From: Benincasa hispida
Lineage: Eukaryota; Streptophyta; Magnoliopsida; Cucurbitales; Cucurbitaceae
NCBI RefSeq assembly: GCF_009727055.1
Contig: NC_052352.1
Coordinates: 22,300,511-22,364,510 of the forward strand
Reading direction: 5' to 3'
Length of the DNA: 64,000 nt
In this document: in pieces, positions 1-10,689 of the stretch
Layout: each line of letters opens with the position of its first letter
Numbering within the stretch: the first letter of the stretch is position 1
Program-made: the position numbers and the translations under genes
The notes under the pieces: generated by a model
Database searches by the model: none
What the model was told of the DNA's origin: nothing
Seen by the model: only the letters and a program-made list of their open reading frames with translations

Positions 1-480
1 CACATGTCCTAGCCCACGTATAGCTTAGTCTTATCATATCAACCAAGCGTTAGGCCTTCCTCGTTTCATAGCATAACTTTAGCGTGCATCGAGTTTTAAC
101 GCCTTGCGCACATCGCATACCCCATCGTCTAGCGCCCAGCGCCTATGGTGCAGCTTATCATCTAGCACTGATGTCGATCATGCAGTGCCAACGCCCTATC
201 GTTTAATGTTATCTTCCAACGCATAGCGCTTGTTTAGTGCGACCCTTCGTATCGTCTAGCGTCGCACTTTACCCCACGATCACTTACCACATCGCTTAGC
301 TCCGCGCATTTGCTGTACGATCGCCTACCTCATCACGTAGCGTCGCTCATGTTCTAGATGATCACCTACCTTATCGTGTAGCACTACTCATTTGCTACAC
401 AATCGCCTACATCATTGTGTAGCACCGCTCATTTGCTACACGATCGTCCAGCGCACGCATCTCCAATGCCCAACACCCAC
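1..480. repeat. Degenerate GC-rich minisatellite
   Basis: The first 480 bases are unusually GC-rich for this window and consist of diverged short tandem units. Between about 290 and 450 the period is close to 40 bases, with the recurring cores CGATCGCCTAC, CGTAGC and CATTTGCTACAC. Towards base 1 the units lose register but keep the words CATCG, TAGCG and CGCCCAGC. No open reading frame of note crosses it. The CGATCGCCTAC core also occurs in the arrays at 16.85-17.15 kb and 18.15-18.35 kb, so it may be the edge of a related mobile element that continues outside the window. Confidence 0.65.
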
Positions 481-917
481 GCTCGCGCACATTTGAGGTT
501 GTCGCATGCTTTACTACGCATAGCTTTTCTCTTGGCCACACTTTGACTTTCTTCAATGCCCAAATAACCATGCAAGCCCCTTGGCTGCCGCAAGTCTTAT
601 CAATGCATCATGCAAGATTTTTCAACTAATGCGTTCATCCTTAGTTCCAACGCATAGTTTATCCTTGTCTTCAACACTTAGCCTCTAAAAACCTTGGCTG
701 CTACACATACAACCTCATGCGTCCACACTTCTCTATCACTGCATGCCTACACTTGGCTTCCATACTTGTTATACTATCTAAAACTCACCCATGACTAGGT
801 ATTTCTAACACTTAGATTTTTCTTCCTTCATCTTCCTACTTTCTTTACCTCGTTTCACCACTTTACTTAGCACACCTGGTACTCACTTATGTAGGAAAAA
901 TGGAGTATAGGTTTAAA
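481..917. other. Unassigned sequence between repeats
   Basis: The sequence continues the composition of the minisatellite but without clear tandem units. It has no ORF, RNA gene or terminal repeat that I can recognise. It ends where similarity to the TGTTGGG-type LTR family begins. Confidence 0.4.
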
Positions 918-2440
918 TGACGAGTATGACCAATTTTGTAGATGTCACAATTGTCGTAAACTGTTATAAATGATCTGATCTTGATCATTCATGTGGAGAC
1001 ATGTGAGTGGAGGTATTCTATACAAAGGAGTTTGTATAAGACCGGACCATGAGATATTTAGTCTCATTATATAACGTTGTTCATAATTCAGACTTACATT
1101 TCACCAGGATGACCATAGGTAACATGACCTGAATCCTGAGTGAGTTATGAACTCCTACCTATGAAGGAGGTCATTTGATTTGTATGGGTGAGAGTGGTCA
1201 GACTCAACAAGCTTACCATTTTGGAGATTCATCTGATTGGGGAACTGGGAACACAGTTACAAAAGAAGGAGTTCACTTCTTCCTTAAGGATTGATTCTAG
1301 GGCTTGAACAATATGGCGTCATGCTCTCTCTTGGCCCGAAAAGGGTTCGGTCATAATTGAACTATGATTTATTGTTCATTAGAGGGATCAATGGTACTTA
1401 AGGAGTTAGATATAACTACATGGGCAAAATGGTAATTTTAGTCCAGTTGTAGTTACAAGTAATTTATTAAGGGTCATCGTACTATTGATTGGTTATATCC
1501 AATGGACACAGAAATATATCTGTAGTGCGAAGAGTGCAACTGTCAGTCCTTAGTTGAATGCCCGACAGTTAACGAATGGTGAATGAATAAATTAATTAAA
1601 GAGTTTAATTAATTATTCACATACTGTTGGAGATTCAAGTTAAAGGTCCATGAGGTCCCCTATATAGCTCACCGGGAATTAATGAGAATTAATTTTTGGA
1701 TTAATTTGAATTGTTCAAATTGATTGAGGGAATTAATTAATTATATGTGATATAATTATATATAATATAATTACTATAATGTATTTGATACATTATAATA
1801 TAAAGTATATATGAGAGGAAAGAAATATTTGAATATGACTAAAATATTAATTATGTGAATTGGATTTATATAATTAAGTTAAATGGGATTTATATTAAAT
1901 GTCGTTGGTGAGAAAATTTAAACTATGGGTTATATGTTATATTTAATATAACATATAGTCTAATATATATTATATGATAATGTAGTTATCATATAAATAT
2001 TTAAAGTATTTATTAAAATTATTTTTATATTTTGAAAAATAATTTTAGGGAGGGAGTTGTAACTCCCTCCCCCTTTTTCTCTCTATTACGTTAGTGGGAA
2101 TAGGGGTTTCAATCAATTGATCTTCATCTTTTCATTTTGGCTTTTACAAAGAATACAAAGAATACAGTTTTTCATAGAAAGGTTCTGAAAAATTCTTCTG
2201 ATCCTCCTCTTCCTCTCATCTCTTTTCTCTAATTTTTCTTCTTCCAAAATAGCCAAAGCACTGAATACAGAGGTTTCCATCGTGGTAGTGTCCTTTTGAT
2301 CGAGGGATTTTTCTTGAAAAACGGTTCTTCAAAGGTCATTATTTCTAAACCCATTTACTCTTCTATAATTCTTTTTTAGCATGTTATTATTTTATCTCTT
2401 AAATGCATAATCTGTATGTTTTTTCCGTAAAATTTATATT
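918..2440 (+). repeat. LTR fragment, TGTTGGG family, truncated
   Basis: This stretch aligns by eye with the solo LTRs at 18.6, 48.7 and 49.4 kb. It starts at a word like GACGAGTATGACCA, equivalent to about 49670 in the inner solo LTR. It runs through the shared blocks GACCATAGGTAACATGACCTG, the AT-rich middle and the splice-like end AAAGGT. Both termini are missing (no TGTTGG start and no CA end with duplication), so it is an old truncated copy. It has no coding content. Confidence 0.75.
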
Positions 2441-3610
2441 ATGAATTTGTGTCTCCTTTGAATCTGATTTAATTTCTAAAAGCATGATTGTGAGGTTGAT
2501 TCTTCACGTATAATCCTACATGGCTAATCGAGTTTAGTTATGTCACAATCAATCAAGTAGCTATCGAACATGGCATTAGTTAATTTGGTTAATTGAACAT
2601 TAGTTGATTGTGCATTTAATGGCTATTCCTAGCTAAAATCAATCAAGTAGCATTAGTTAATTGTGCATTTGATGGCTATTCCTATGATGCATGACTTGTT
2701 AGGTTCAAAGATAATTTGGTTAATTGAATATGATTTTCTTGATAATTAATCGACACAATAGAATCCTTGAACATAATGCATGTGTTTTTAATTCTATATA
2801 GATGCTATCAAAGTCATTAAGACTTAGAAACATGTAGATTAGTTAAGGTATGGCCTTTCCAACCGTAATTGATACTTAGGATGCTCCCTAGGTTTGATCT
2901 TTGTTGGTCGTCCGCCTTTGTAAAGACTAGTTAGATCGCATTGAGCGAATTGTTGTGTACGCATGAATCAGTTGCATGTTTAAGTTATAGAATTCGAGGA
3001 TAGAAATTGCATTGAATGGCTCTAGAAACTAGTAGATCCCTAGTTTATATTTATCCTTTGCAATTTAATTTCTTTCATGGTTTCATTTTATCTAAAACCA
3101 AAACCTCATTTTTACTGCTTTTCATAGTCGAATTTCTCCATTAAATTTTGTGAGAAGATTAAATCATGGTCTCTCTGTGGATCAACCCGTACTTTCCGCT
3201 TATGCTACTTGTTAGTATAAGAAGTAGGTTTCGGTGATTTATAAATTTTTTTATTTTGGTTTGGGATCGAATTAACAACATCGATTTTCGATACTGAACA
3301 ATCTTTCCACCCAAAACAAACTTAATTCCCTCCAAAATCCCAAATCTCCAAATCCATTAAATCCCATATTCTTTAAATAAATCAATTCCTCCAATTATCT
3401 CCAAATTCAAAAATCAACTTCTAAATCTCCCAAATTTAATTCAACTTCACAAATTGAATTAAAAATTGAATTAAATCCAAACTCCTAAGTACTTATCCCT
3501 CACACTAAATTGAATCGTCTTAACCCAATAATTCAATTTTATACTTAAAATCCAAATTAATACCCAAATAATTCAAGATAAATTTTATAAAAAAAAATTT
3601 CTGAAAATTC
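2441..3610. repeat. Gypsy-like LTR remnant
   Basis: This is noncoding. It contains a local direct duplication at about 2555-2690 (GTTAATTGTGCATTT and ATGGCTATTCCTA occur twice). It also contains the phrase TGTGGATCAACCCGTACTT near 3177, followed by GCTACTTGTTAGTATAAG. This resembles the U5 side of Athila/Tat-type Gypsy LTRs as I know them. No primer-binding site follows at once. Positions 3290-3600 are C- and A-rich filler with TCCAAATCTCC-like words. Confidence 0.35.
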
Positions 3611-4078
3611 GGGATGCTACAATTAAGGTCAAGTTACCTATGGTCATCCAAGTAAAATGTAAGTTTTTTCAAGTAATGGCGTTATAAAGAAAAACTAATA
3701 ATTTCACGGTCCGATCTTATACATACTCTTTATATAGATACCCCCACTCACATGTCTCCACATGGACAATTAGGATCAAATCGTTTATAACACTTTACAA
3801 CTATTGTAACAATTATAAAGTGAGTCATATCCGTAGTGTTATCAAGATAAGGTATCCAACATTATCCATATACTATAGAACATTTAGATTATTACTTAAA
3901 CATCTACTTGTATGTCAATCACATATATGTTTAAATTACATTAAATAACATTGGATCTTGTTTATTGGATTGAGTTATATAATTCTAAATATCAAATAAA
4001 ACAACTCCTTATTTTATTAAATAAATGGATTTTGTTTATACATTACAAACTATGAAATTTAGGGCACAATCTCTAACA
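3611..4078 (-). repeat. LTR fragment, TGTTGGG family, 5' end only
   Basis: This is a reverse-oriented copy of the family. It ends at 4078 with the complement of TGTTAGAGATTGTGCCCTAA, which is the family's 5' terminus. The blocks for the GGATAAGG and CACATGTCTCCACAT region are present. The 3' part is cut off near 3611. It is inserted within or next to the Gypsy remnant. Confidence 0.7.
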
Positions 4079-4698
4079 GGATTTAGACTAATACCTAGTG
4101 ATTTCATGGATGTTGTAGAACTTTATGCTTTACAATGTTATTGTGCTTAATTTCTAATGATTGACCTTCAATGAATGTTAGATTAAATGTTCCATTCAAT
4201 AGGTTTCACATTTAGTCAGATCTATAATATTGGATTGCTATTAATCTTTCATGCAAATAGTTAGAGGAATAGTAAAAGTTGATGACAATGCTTAAAGCCA
4301 TGAGTTTTTATTTGGTTTCAAGATGTTAGTTATCATTTAGGATTGCATGAGAAAAGATTGTTCTCTGAAAGGAAATAATCTGAATCTTAGTTTTGAGACT
4401 TAGGCATATTGTTCATGCAAAATTCCATGATTAATCTAAGTATTATCTAATGAAGTTTGTGATGAAATCAACATCCTAGAACAATTTACTCTAAAATTCA
4501 CATTTTGTTCGTCAATTTATTTTGCTTTCACAATTTCAATCACTCAAACTCGATTTTGATTCCTTAGCTAAAATGGGTAAAGTCATAAATAGATAAGTGC
4601 TAATTATTAATTTGATCCTTCAAGATGATACTTGACCTCTTATGCCGTTTTAACTTACTATAATTATTGACCACGTGCACTTGCGTGCATCAAGTTTT
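4079..4698 (+). repeat. 3' part of a Gypsy (Tat/Athila-like) 5' LTR
   Basis: This noncoding sequence runs directly into a primer-binding site. Its last 80 bases contain CACGTGCACTTGCGTGCATCA, which commonly precedes the GGCGCC primer-binding site in Tat/Athila-group Gypsy LTRs (family knowledge). The 5' LTR boundary cannot be fixed because the minus-strand Copia-type LTR fragment abuts it. Confidence 0.5.
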
Positions 4699-4716
4699 TG
4701 GCGCCGTTGTCAAGGA
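4699..4716 (+). other. Primer-binding site of Gypsy element
   Basis: TGGCGCCGTTGTCAAGGA matches the form usual for Athila/Tat/Ogre-group Gypsy elements (TGGCGCCGTTGCC followed by GGGGA), with a few changes. It lies just after the LTR end and about 80 bases before the gag start. Confidence 0.6.
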
Positions 4717-4793
4717 TAAAAAAATAATGGTTTGTGCTTAATATTTAAGAAGTGGAGATATTTTAGACTAAAGTCTTATTGTTCTAATCTTGG

Positions 4794-4991
4794 TTGGTGT
4801 TTTCTCTTGTGCATGACTCTGATAAGGATACTATTCTTTTTCCTTTTGATCCTAAGATTGAACGTACTCTGAGGAGAAATCTTAAGGATAAACAAGAAGA
4901 AGAAGAAGAAGAAGAGATGGTCGAAGAAGCAGAGAAAGCTATGATGGATTATTTCCAATCAACCTTCCCTATAGCTCAACCTGGGATTTGA
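4794..4991 (+). pseudogene. Gypsy gag N-terminal fragment
   Basis: A 65-codon open stretch contains FDPKIERTLRRNLKDKQ, a run of Glu, and a C-terminal LPTFQ-like segment ending in QPGI. This matches the N-terminus of Athila/Tat-type Gypsy gag proteins as I remember them (a DPEIERT-type motif soon after the start, and a PGI motif). It stops at a TGA at 4989. No capsid, protease or reverse transcriptase follows, so the element is broken here. It is probably not functional. Confidence 0.6.
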
Positions 4992-6289
4992 ATGCACCCA
5001 TAAATACAAACAAGTTTTGAGTTGAAACCGGGTTAAAATCGGAATAAGTTTTAAAATACCCAACATAACATTATACTTAACAAGTGTTCCAACTTGTGTC
5101 CAAACGAATATAGAATGGCCTAATTCCATAGGATGAGGGGGGGAAAAACCTTGTTACAAATCATTGAACCACACATCTTCCTTAAAAAGTAGCTTTTTGT
5201 TAAAACACAAAATGGAAAAGAACTAATGGTTGGAAAAAGTAGGGTGAGGAAGCATATAATAGAAGAAATTTAAAGGTTGTATATCCATAGTGTATAATTC
5301 ATATATATTTTTTTAGGGAGCAGTGTACAATATGTATATATATTATATATGTAATTCCAAAACGAGATTGAGACAGATGAAAAGAAAACTTGTCTGTCTC
5401 AATTCTTGTTTTTTACTGTCTGAAAGAGTTTCATTTTTCGAGTCCCAAATCTGCACGTTTCATCTCTGCATTTGAAAACTCCCTTTCCCTTATATTTGTT
5501 ACAATTTCAAGAAAAAACATTCACATTCACATTCACATTCATACACACAGGCTTAACCTAGATTCCATATTCCCACAGCATTCTTATTCATATGATCATT
5601 TGGTAATCAACTTAAAACTTTTTTACTTCCAAAAACTCTCTGATTCTAAGCAGCTTCTTTTTAACTTTCTTTTTCTACCTTTAAATTTAAGTTAATAAGT
5701 AGAATGGCGTGCAAAAAGAAGAAAAAACATATTAGAGATTTGTATAGGTTAAGACTAAGACAGCCCTCTTTATTGTCTTTATTACTGTTAGTCAACTAAC
5801 GATCAAAAGAGTTTATGAACCATTTAAAATTATTTCTTAAACCTCGAGAATTAAACTATTGTCTTAAAACTTTAGAGACAAAGTGAACATTAACTATAAA
5901 TTTCAAAGACTAAATTTGTTATGGTTAATCATTCCTTGTTTCTATGAAATTCTCCATTAAATTTTGTGAGGATCGAGCAAAAATTAAAATCCATATCCTT
6001 ATCCTCAATTTCTAAAATTAAAATGGAAAAATTCTCCTTCTACCCTTGCCTCAACCCTCGGTCAAATGAGGAATCCCTAGCAATACCTATTACTATTTAC
6101 ATATGTCATTTGGTAATTATTGATTTTGAAAAATTAAGCTTACAAATCCTCCTTCCAATTATAACTTTCTTTGTCTACTTTGTACCAATGTTTACTAAAT
6201 CAAGCCCACTTTTAAAATCTAAAAAATAAATAATAAATAAATAATAAATAATTTTTATTTTTAGAAGAATTGGTCAAAATGTCATTTTA
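4992..6289. other. AT-rich intergenic sequence
   Basis: No gene is supported. It holds a short hexanucleotide run (CATTCA/CACATT) at about 5518-5545 and AT-rich low-complexity DNA. Open stretches at 5390-5695 and 5966-6229 have no recognisable domain and the composition of noncoding DNA. Confidence 0.4.
6240..6265. repeat. AAATAAATAAT microsatellite
   Basis: A short run of TAAATAA units lies just left of the inverted-repeat element. Confidence 0.7.
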
Positions 6290-6580
6290 GTTCTTATACT
6301 TTGAAAGTTTATTCAATTTTAGTTCTTATACTTTCAAATGTCCAATTTCAATCCTTGTAATTTCATGAAATTTTAGTCCTACTTGGTTATTGATGAATTT
6401 GTCTTTTATTTATTTATTTAATAACATTCACTTTAAATTTGAAAAACATATTCAAATATTATATTTCATTATATGAAAATTATTATTACTATTTAGTCAA
6501 TTTTAATGAAAAAGTAATTAAAATTTGACATTTAAAACTACAAGAACTAAAATTGAACAAATGTCAAAATACATTGATCA
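6290..6580. mobile_element. Foldback-type MITE, TTTAGTTC family (copy 1)
   Basis: The left arm repeats TTTTAGTTCTTATACTTT twice. The right arm carries the inverse form (ACAAGAACTAAAATTGAAC). The same arm words recur at about 43.09-43.62 kb and 60.075-60.509 kb. It has no ORF. Exact ends and a target duplication were not found here. Confidence 0.5.
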
Positions 6581-6623
6581 AAGTGGTATTTTAAGCGAAG
6601 TTTGTACGGTTGACCCAAAAATT

Positions 6624-7207
6624 GGGCCAAAATGTCAAATGACCCAGTTTTTTAAAAAAGAATATCGAATGACACTTTGTCGACATCAAATTTGGGGGAA
6701 TTACTAAAATATACTCACATGTATGCGAAAAGCATCTCGTTCTCGCTCTCTCTTGGTCTCCCTCTCGTTCTCGCTCTTTCTCTTGGTATCGCTCTTACTT
6801 TCTCTCTCTTTTTTTTCTCACCCTTAAATCACTACTCTCTCTGTGTCTCTCTCTTTCTCTTGGTCTCAATCTCTCTCGCTCTCTCTTGGTCTCTCTCTTC
6901 CTTTCCTCACTTACAAAATCACTCCTCTTTCTCGCTATTGCTCACTAGAGTTAGTCGTGTGAGAACTACTTGCGTGGACTCGCCATGCCGGAGAAGAAGA
7001 AGACGATGTGTAGAGGAGAAGAAAATGACGTGCAAAGTAAGAAAAAAAGAGAGGGAGAAAGACAAGGCAACACTGGAGAAGAAGAGAAAAAATAAAAAAA
7101 TATATCAACAAAGGAAGGGCAATACTGTAACTTCACGTGGTCATGATATCAACAAAGAGGCATTTGGCATTTTTTAAAAAAATTGGGTCATTTGCCATTT
7201 TGGACCC
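6624..7207. mobile_element. Long terminal-inverted-repeat element
   Basis: About 65 bases at the left end (GGGCCAAAATGTCAAATGAC...) match the reverse complement of the right end (GGGTCCAAAATGGCAAATGA...) at roughly 80%. Long inverted repeats of this kind are typical of Mutator-like MITEs. The interior is a CT-rich array (about 6740-6940, CTCGCTCTCTCTTGGTCTC-like units) followed by an AG-rich stretch. A 166-codon open frame spans the interior. It is Ser/Leu-rich then Lys/Arg-rich, as a CT-then-AG array would produce, so I do not call it a gene. No target duplication is clear. Confidence 0.6.
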
Positions 7208-8027
7208 TTAAAATAGGTTTTTTTTTTTTTTTTACAATTTTTTAATAACCTTTAGAATTTGATTAAGAATTCAGTTGTTTATTTTTTTAAGAAATGTGAA
7301 AAAAACATGAATTTCAAAAACAAAAATGTAGTTATCAAATAACCCATAACCACACGTTTCTTCTTATACTCACATTTTGGTGCCACAATGCCAAAGAAAG
7401 ACCTTAACATAATTCTTAAATATTACTTTTGTGGCAAGCAATGAGTGGGCTACCGTGGTATTATAAATTTTCTCACTTTTTTTTTTTGTTCAACAATATA
7501 CATGGTTGGAGATTTAGACCACTAATTTCTTGATCAATGATATATACCTAAACTAATTGAAATATGTTCTTACCATCAATTTTAATAACTATACTTCTAA
7601 TGAATTCAAATGATTTATTTGAATTGAGCCTATTTTTTTATAACTGTTAGAGAAGAAAAAGATGTTGGATGACAGTACACATCTAGCAATCTTGAAAAAC
7701 GATAAGTTTCATTTAATAATCATTTGATTTTGTTTTTTATTTTTAAAAATTAAGTTTTCTTACCTACCTTTTATGAGTGTTTTCAAAATTAAAGTATGTT
7801 TTTTGAAAACTAAAACTTGTTTTTATTTTAAAAATTGGCTAAAAATTCAAATGTTCACATAAAAAATATGAAAACTATGAGTTCAAAATATTGAGAAAAC
7901 AAACACAATTTTCAAAAACCAAAAAAAAAAAAATCAAATACTTACCAAATCTAGTTTATGAGTTATAATGTTCTAGTATTTTGTTTTTCCTTTGTAAACA
8001 AAAACTCATCTATCATCATAACAAAGC
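7208..8027. other. AT-rich intergenic sequence
   Basis: No gene, terminal repeat or RNA gene is recognised. Homopolymer T and A runs are frequent (for example about 7219-7232 and 7920-7932). Confidence 0.4.
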
Positions 8028-8120
8028 CTTTTTTTTTCTTGAGAGCAAAGGGGTTGAAGGATTTGAACCATAAACCCGATAGTCAATAACACTGCCGCAT
8101 ATACTCACTTTGACTAATAA
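8028..8120 (-). repeat. SINE-like tRNA-derived repeat
   Basis: Read on the minus strand, the segment contains a B-box-like GGTTCAAATCC (pol III consensus GGTTCRANNCC), with a weaker A-box-like region about 40-50 bases before it. A T-run lies on the plus strand at 8031-8038, equivalent to a 3' A-tail. A related copy lies about 190 bases away. Confidence 0.4.
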
Positions 8121-8214
8121 AGCCTCTTCTCATTTACCAAGTAGCAAAAAAAGAACAAATAATAACAAGCAATAGAGATTAAGCTACGCTATGCTTAATC
8201 ATAGACTTGGTAGA

Positions 8215-8310
8215 TTAAGTTTGGGATGGAAGAATTCAAATCATAGGCCTCGTAACCAATAACTTTCTCGTACATCGGTTGAGCTATTCTTATCTTAACT
8301 AATAAAACCG
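8215..8310 (-). repeat. SINE-like tRNA-derived repeat, second copy
   Basis: The minus strand carries AGCTCAACCGATG, which resembles a pol III A box, and a decayed B box (TGATTTGAATTC). The wording parallels the copy at 8028-8120 (AACCAATAAC versus GTCAATAAC). Confidence 0.35.
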
Positions 8311-9145
8311 AAAAAAGAAATAAACAACTGCAAACAACAGGGATTCAAATCTTAAAAACAAGGTTTCAGAAAGTGAATAATGATCATTGATTAACAATCA
8401 ACAATGGAAAGAAGAAGAAAATGTTGGCCATTACAAAGAAGTCCCTTTTAAAAGCAGCCAAACTAAGTCATATCCAGAGCCTTCAAAAAGAAGAAAAAAT
8501 CCATCCCAACCCCAATGATTCCTCTATAATAATCCTCAACAATAATTCATAATTTACAAAAATAGATATATCTCAAACTCAAACAGTTTTCACAAAATGA
8601 AAGAAAAAGGGACCAAATAATTTGGCGTGTGGAAATAGACCTGCCCAAGATTCTATCCATTGGGAAAAAAAAAAAGGAGACAAAATGAAAGAAAATGAAA
8701 AGGCATTGAGAAAACCCAGCTGGAGATTTGAGATATATATATATTATTCTTCAATCTTCACCATTCTCCAAAAAAATGTAAAAAAAAGTTATTTTTACCC
8801 TTCTGTAATTGATCAGTACACACAGTTCCTTTTCTTTCTTGTATAAAAAGAACAGAACGTTGGCTCATCAAACGAGGCTGATGTCCTTCCCTTTTCTTCT
8901 TTGGATTATTGCTTGTACTACCCTTGATTTTTACCTTCCATCCGTCATAAAAAGTGAATTATACACACTGAAGAAAGAAGTTAAAAAGTTAAAAAATGAT
9001 GGGTCAATTTGAAATTATAGAGTGGGCACTCAATCTCTGATACTCTTCTTTTCATTTGGTACACTTGCAAATTTCTTTTCAGGATTCAGTTTTTTCTTCA
9101 TTTTTCTCTGTCACCAAAATTCTTTTCCCTTCCTTTCTCTCTTCT
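8311..9145. other. Upstream region of the EPFL gene
   Basis: No coding feature is supported. The last 100 bases before the start codon are strongly CT-rich (TTCTTCTCCTTCTTCTTCTT), as is common in plant 5' leaders. Confidence 0.4.
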
Positions 9146-9153
9146 TATTTAAA
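9146..9153 (+). promoter_or_regulatory. Possible TATA box of the EPFL gene
   Basis: TATTTAAA lies 96 bases upstream of the ATG in a pyrimidine-rich context. Transcription would then start near 9175-9185. This is inference from position and sequence only. Confidence 0.35.
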
Positions 9154-9248
9154 CACTTCTTCTCCTTCTTCTTCTTTTCATCCTTTAACCTTTAAAACCC
9201 ATTCCCCCCCTTTTTTTCTTCTAATTTCACTGAAAAAGAACTGAAAAG

Positions 9249-9777
9249 ATGGGCAGCTTTCAAAATTGGCACAGAATCAAACATGTCTCAATTTCTTTGC
9301 TATTCCTCTCTGTTTCCATTCTCATTCATGTCACATCCATTGTTGAAGGTAAGTCATTCGTTTCATTTTGTTATAAAGAGTCGAGATTGTTGTAAAAGTT
9401 CTCTCTTTTGATGGGATTGTTGGGATATTGCAGGCAGAGGAATTCAGGGGTCATTGACAACGGGACGAAGCGAGTCGCCGGAGACGGCGGCAGCGGAGGA
9501 GAAGGCGGGGATGATGATGAGGAATCAAATAGGGTCAAGGCCACCAAGCTGTAGGAGGAGATGTAGGGAATGTGGCGGACATTGTGAAGCAGTTCAAGTA
9601 CCAGTGGCATTACATGATTTATCACATCAAAATCAAAGGAAAAAAAGAACAAGCAGAAGCAGCCATTTCTCTGTTAATTCAAAACATGATGTTGCTTTAT
9701 CTAGTGAAGATGAGACCTCGAATTACAAGCCTATAAGCTGGAAATGCAAATGTGGGAATTTCATCTTCAACCCATGA
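9249..9777 (+). CDS. EPFL2: EPIDERMAL PATTERNING FACTOR-like secreted peptide precursor
   Basis: There are two coding exons: 9249-9348 and 9434-9777. The 85-base intron begins GTAAGT and ends TTGCAG, and the codon for Gly34 is split. The product is 147 aa. Residues 1 to about 34 form a signal peptide (basic start, then a hydrophobic LLFLSVSILIHV core, ending near VEG). The C-terminal domain holds six cysteines at 73, 77, 80, 84, 138 and 140. The motifs are GSRPPSC at 67-73, CEAVQVP at 84-90, and SNYKPISWKCKC up to the GNFIFNP terminus. This cysteine frame and the NYKP...WKCKC...NP end define the EPF/EPFL family. Members fold into a disulfide-linked scaffold with a loop and act as ligands of ERECTA-family receptor kinases in growth and stomatal patterning. 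The wording is closest to EPFL2 as I recall it; EPFL1 is the alternative. The loop between Cys84 and Cys138 is about 53 residues, long and basic (QRKKRTSRSS). The start is the only ATG that opens the signal peptide. Confidence 0.9.
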
Positions 9778-9808
9778 TTTTTTTTTTTCTTTTCTTCAAA
9801 ATTTTTTG

Positions 9809-9814
9809 AATAAA
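9809..9814 (+). terminator. Poly(A) signal of the EPFL gene
   Basis: AATAAA occurs 32 bases after the stop codon in a T-rich 3' flank, which fits a near-upstream polyadenylation element. Confidence 0.5.
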
Positions 9815-9829
9815 AATAGTAACTTGTAA

Positions 9830-10689
9830 AGATGTAAAGGTGGAAATCATCAGTTCTCTTCTAAGTTTTATCTCTGTTTTTGTGTTTTTGGGGAACTTTT
9901 TTTTTGGTGGGAATGCTTGAATTTCTGTGTTTCCCATGACCGTAAGGGGAAGGAAGTCATCAGGTTGATGAAAAATGCAGAGATTTGGTGATTGTGTGAA
10001 GGGAAAAAAGGGGTAATGTAATGAGATTTTGAATGTTTCAGAAGAGAGAGAAATAGAGGTTTTAATGACAGAAGTGACGATGTGGGGATGAAAATTAAGA
10101 GTAAGAGAGAGAAGAAAATGAAGAAGGAGAGAAAAATGATGAAGCAGTAACGTCAGAACAAATTTCAGACAATTCTGGTTTTCGTATATTACAAGATTTC
10201 TGAATCTGGAAAGAAAAGATTACATGGCTGGCTACAGTAAACCCAACAAACCCAATCCCTTTCCCTACTCCCCTCAAAAGGTCTACCACTTTAATTTAGC
10301 CACATATAATATAAAATAAGTTTTATTTTATTTTATTAATTATTTATTTACATACCTTAATTGGTTAAGATATTAATGAAGGTTAAAGTTTGATTATTAC
10401 CTTGTTTGAAAAGCTGGTTGACGTTCGATGAAACTAGCACGACTTCACCCACGATACAAGAATGTGGCTTAGAACATGTTTGAAATGACTTTTTAAGTAT
10501 TTTAAGGAAAAAGTAAGTGTTTTAAAACATTTAAAAAGTTATTCGAAACAATCTAACATGCATTAAGAATTGCGGTGGTCAGTTGAAAATTTTCATAAAA
10601 TGACCCAAAATTCAAAAACTTTTCTATGATTGATCTCTTTATAAAAACTTTTCTATGGCTGATCTTTTTGCCATGTGAAATACTAGTTA
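9830..10689. other. Intergenic sequence downstream of EPFL
   Basis: No gene is supported. AG-rich DNA (10030-10140) is followed by AT-rich DNA. A 64-codon minus-strand open stretch at 10095-10289 has no recognisable feature. Confidence 0.4.

Noticed and set aside
6677..7177. 166-codon open frame, hydrophobic then basic
   Set aside because: It is the translation of a CT array followed by an AG block inside an inverted-repeat element. The composition follows the repeat, and there is no domain or splice context.
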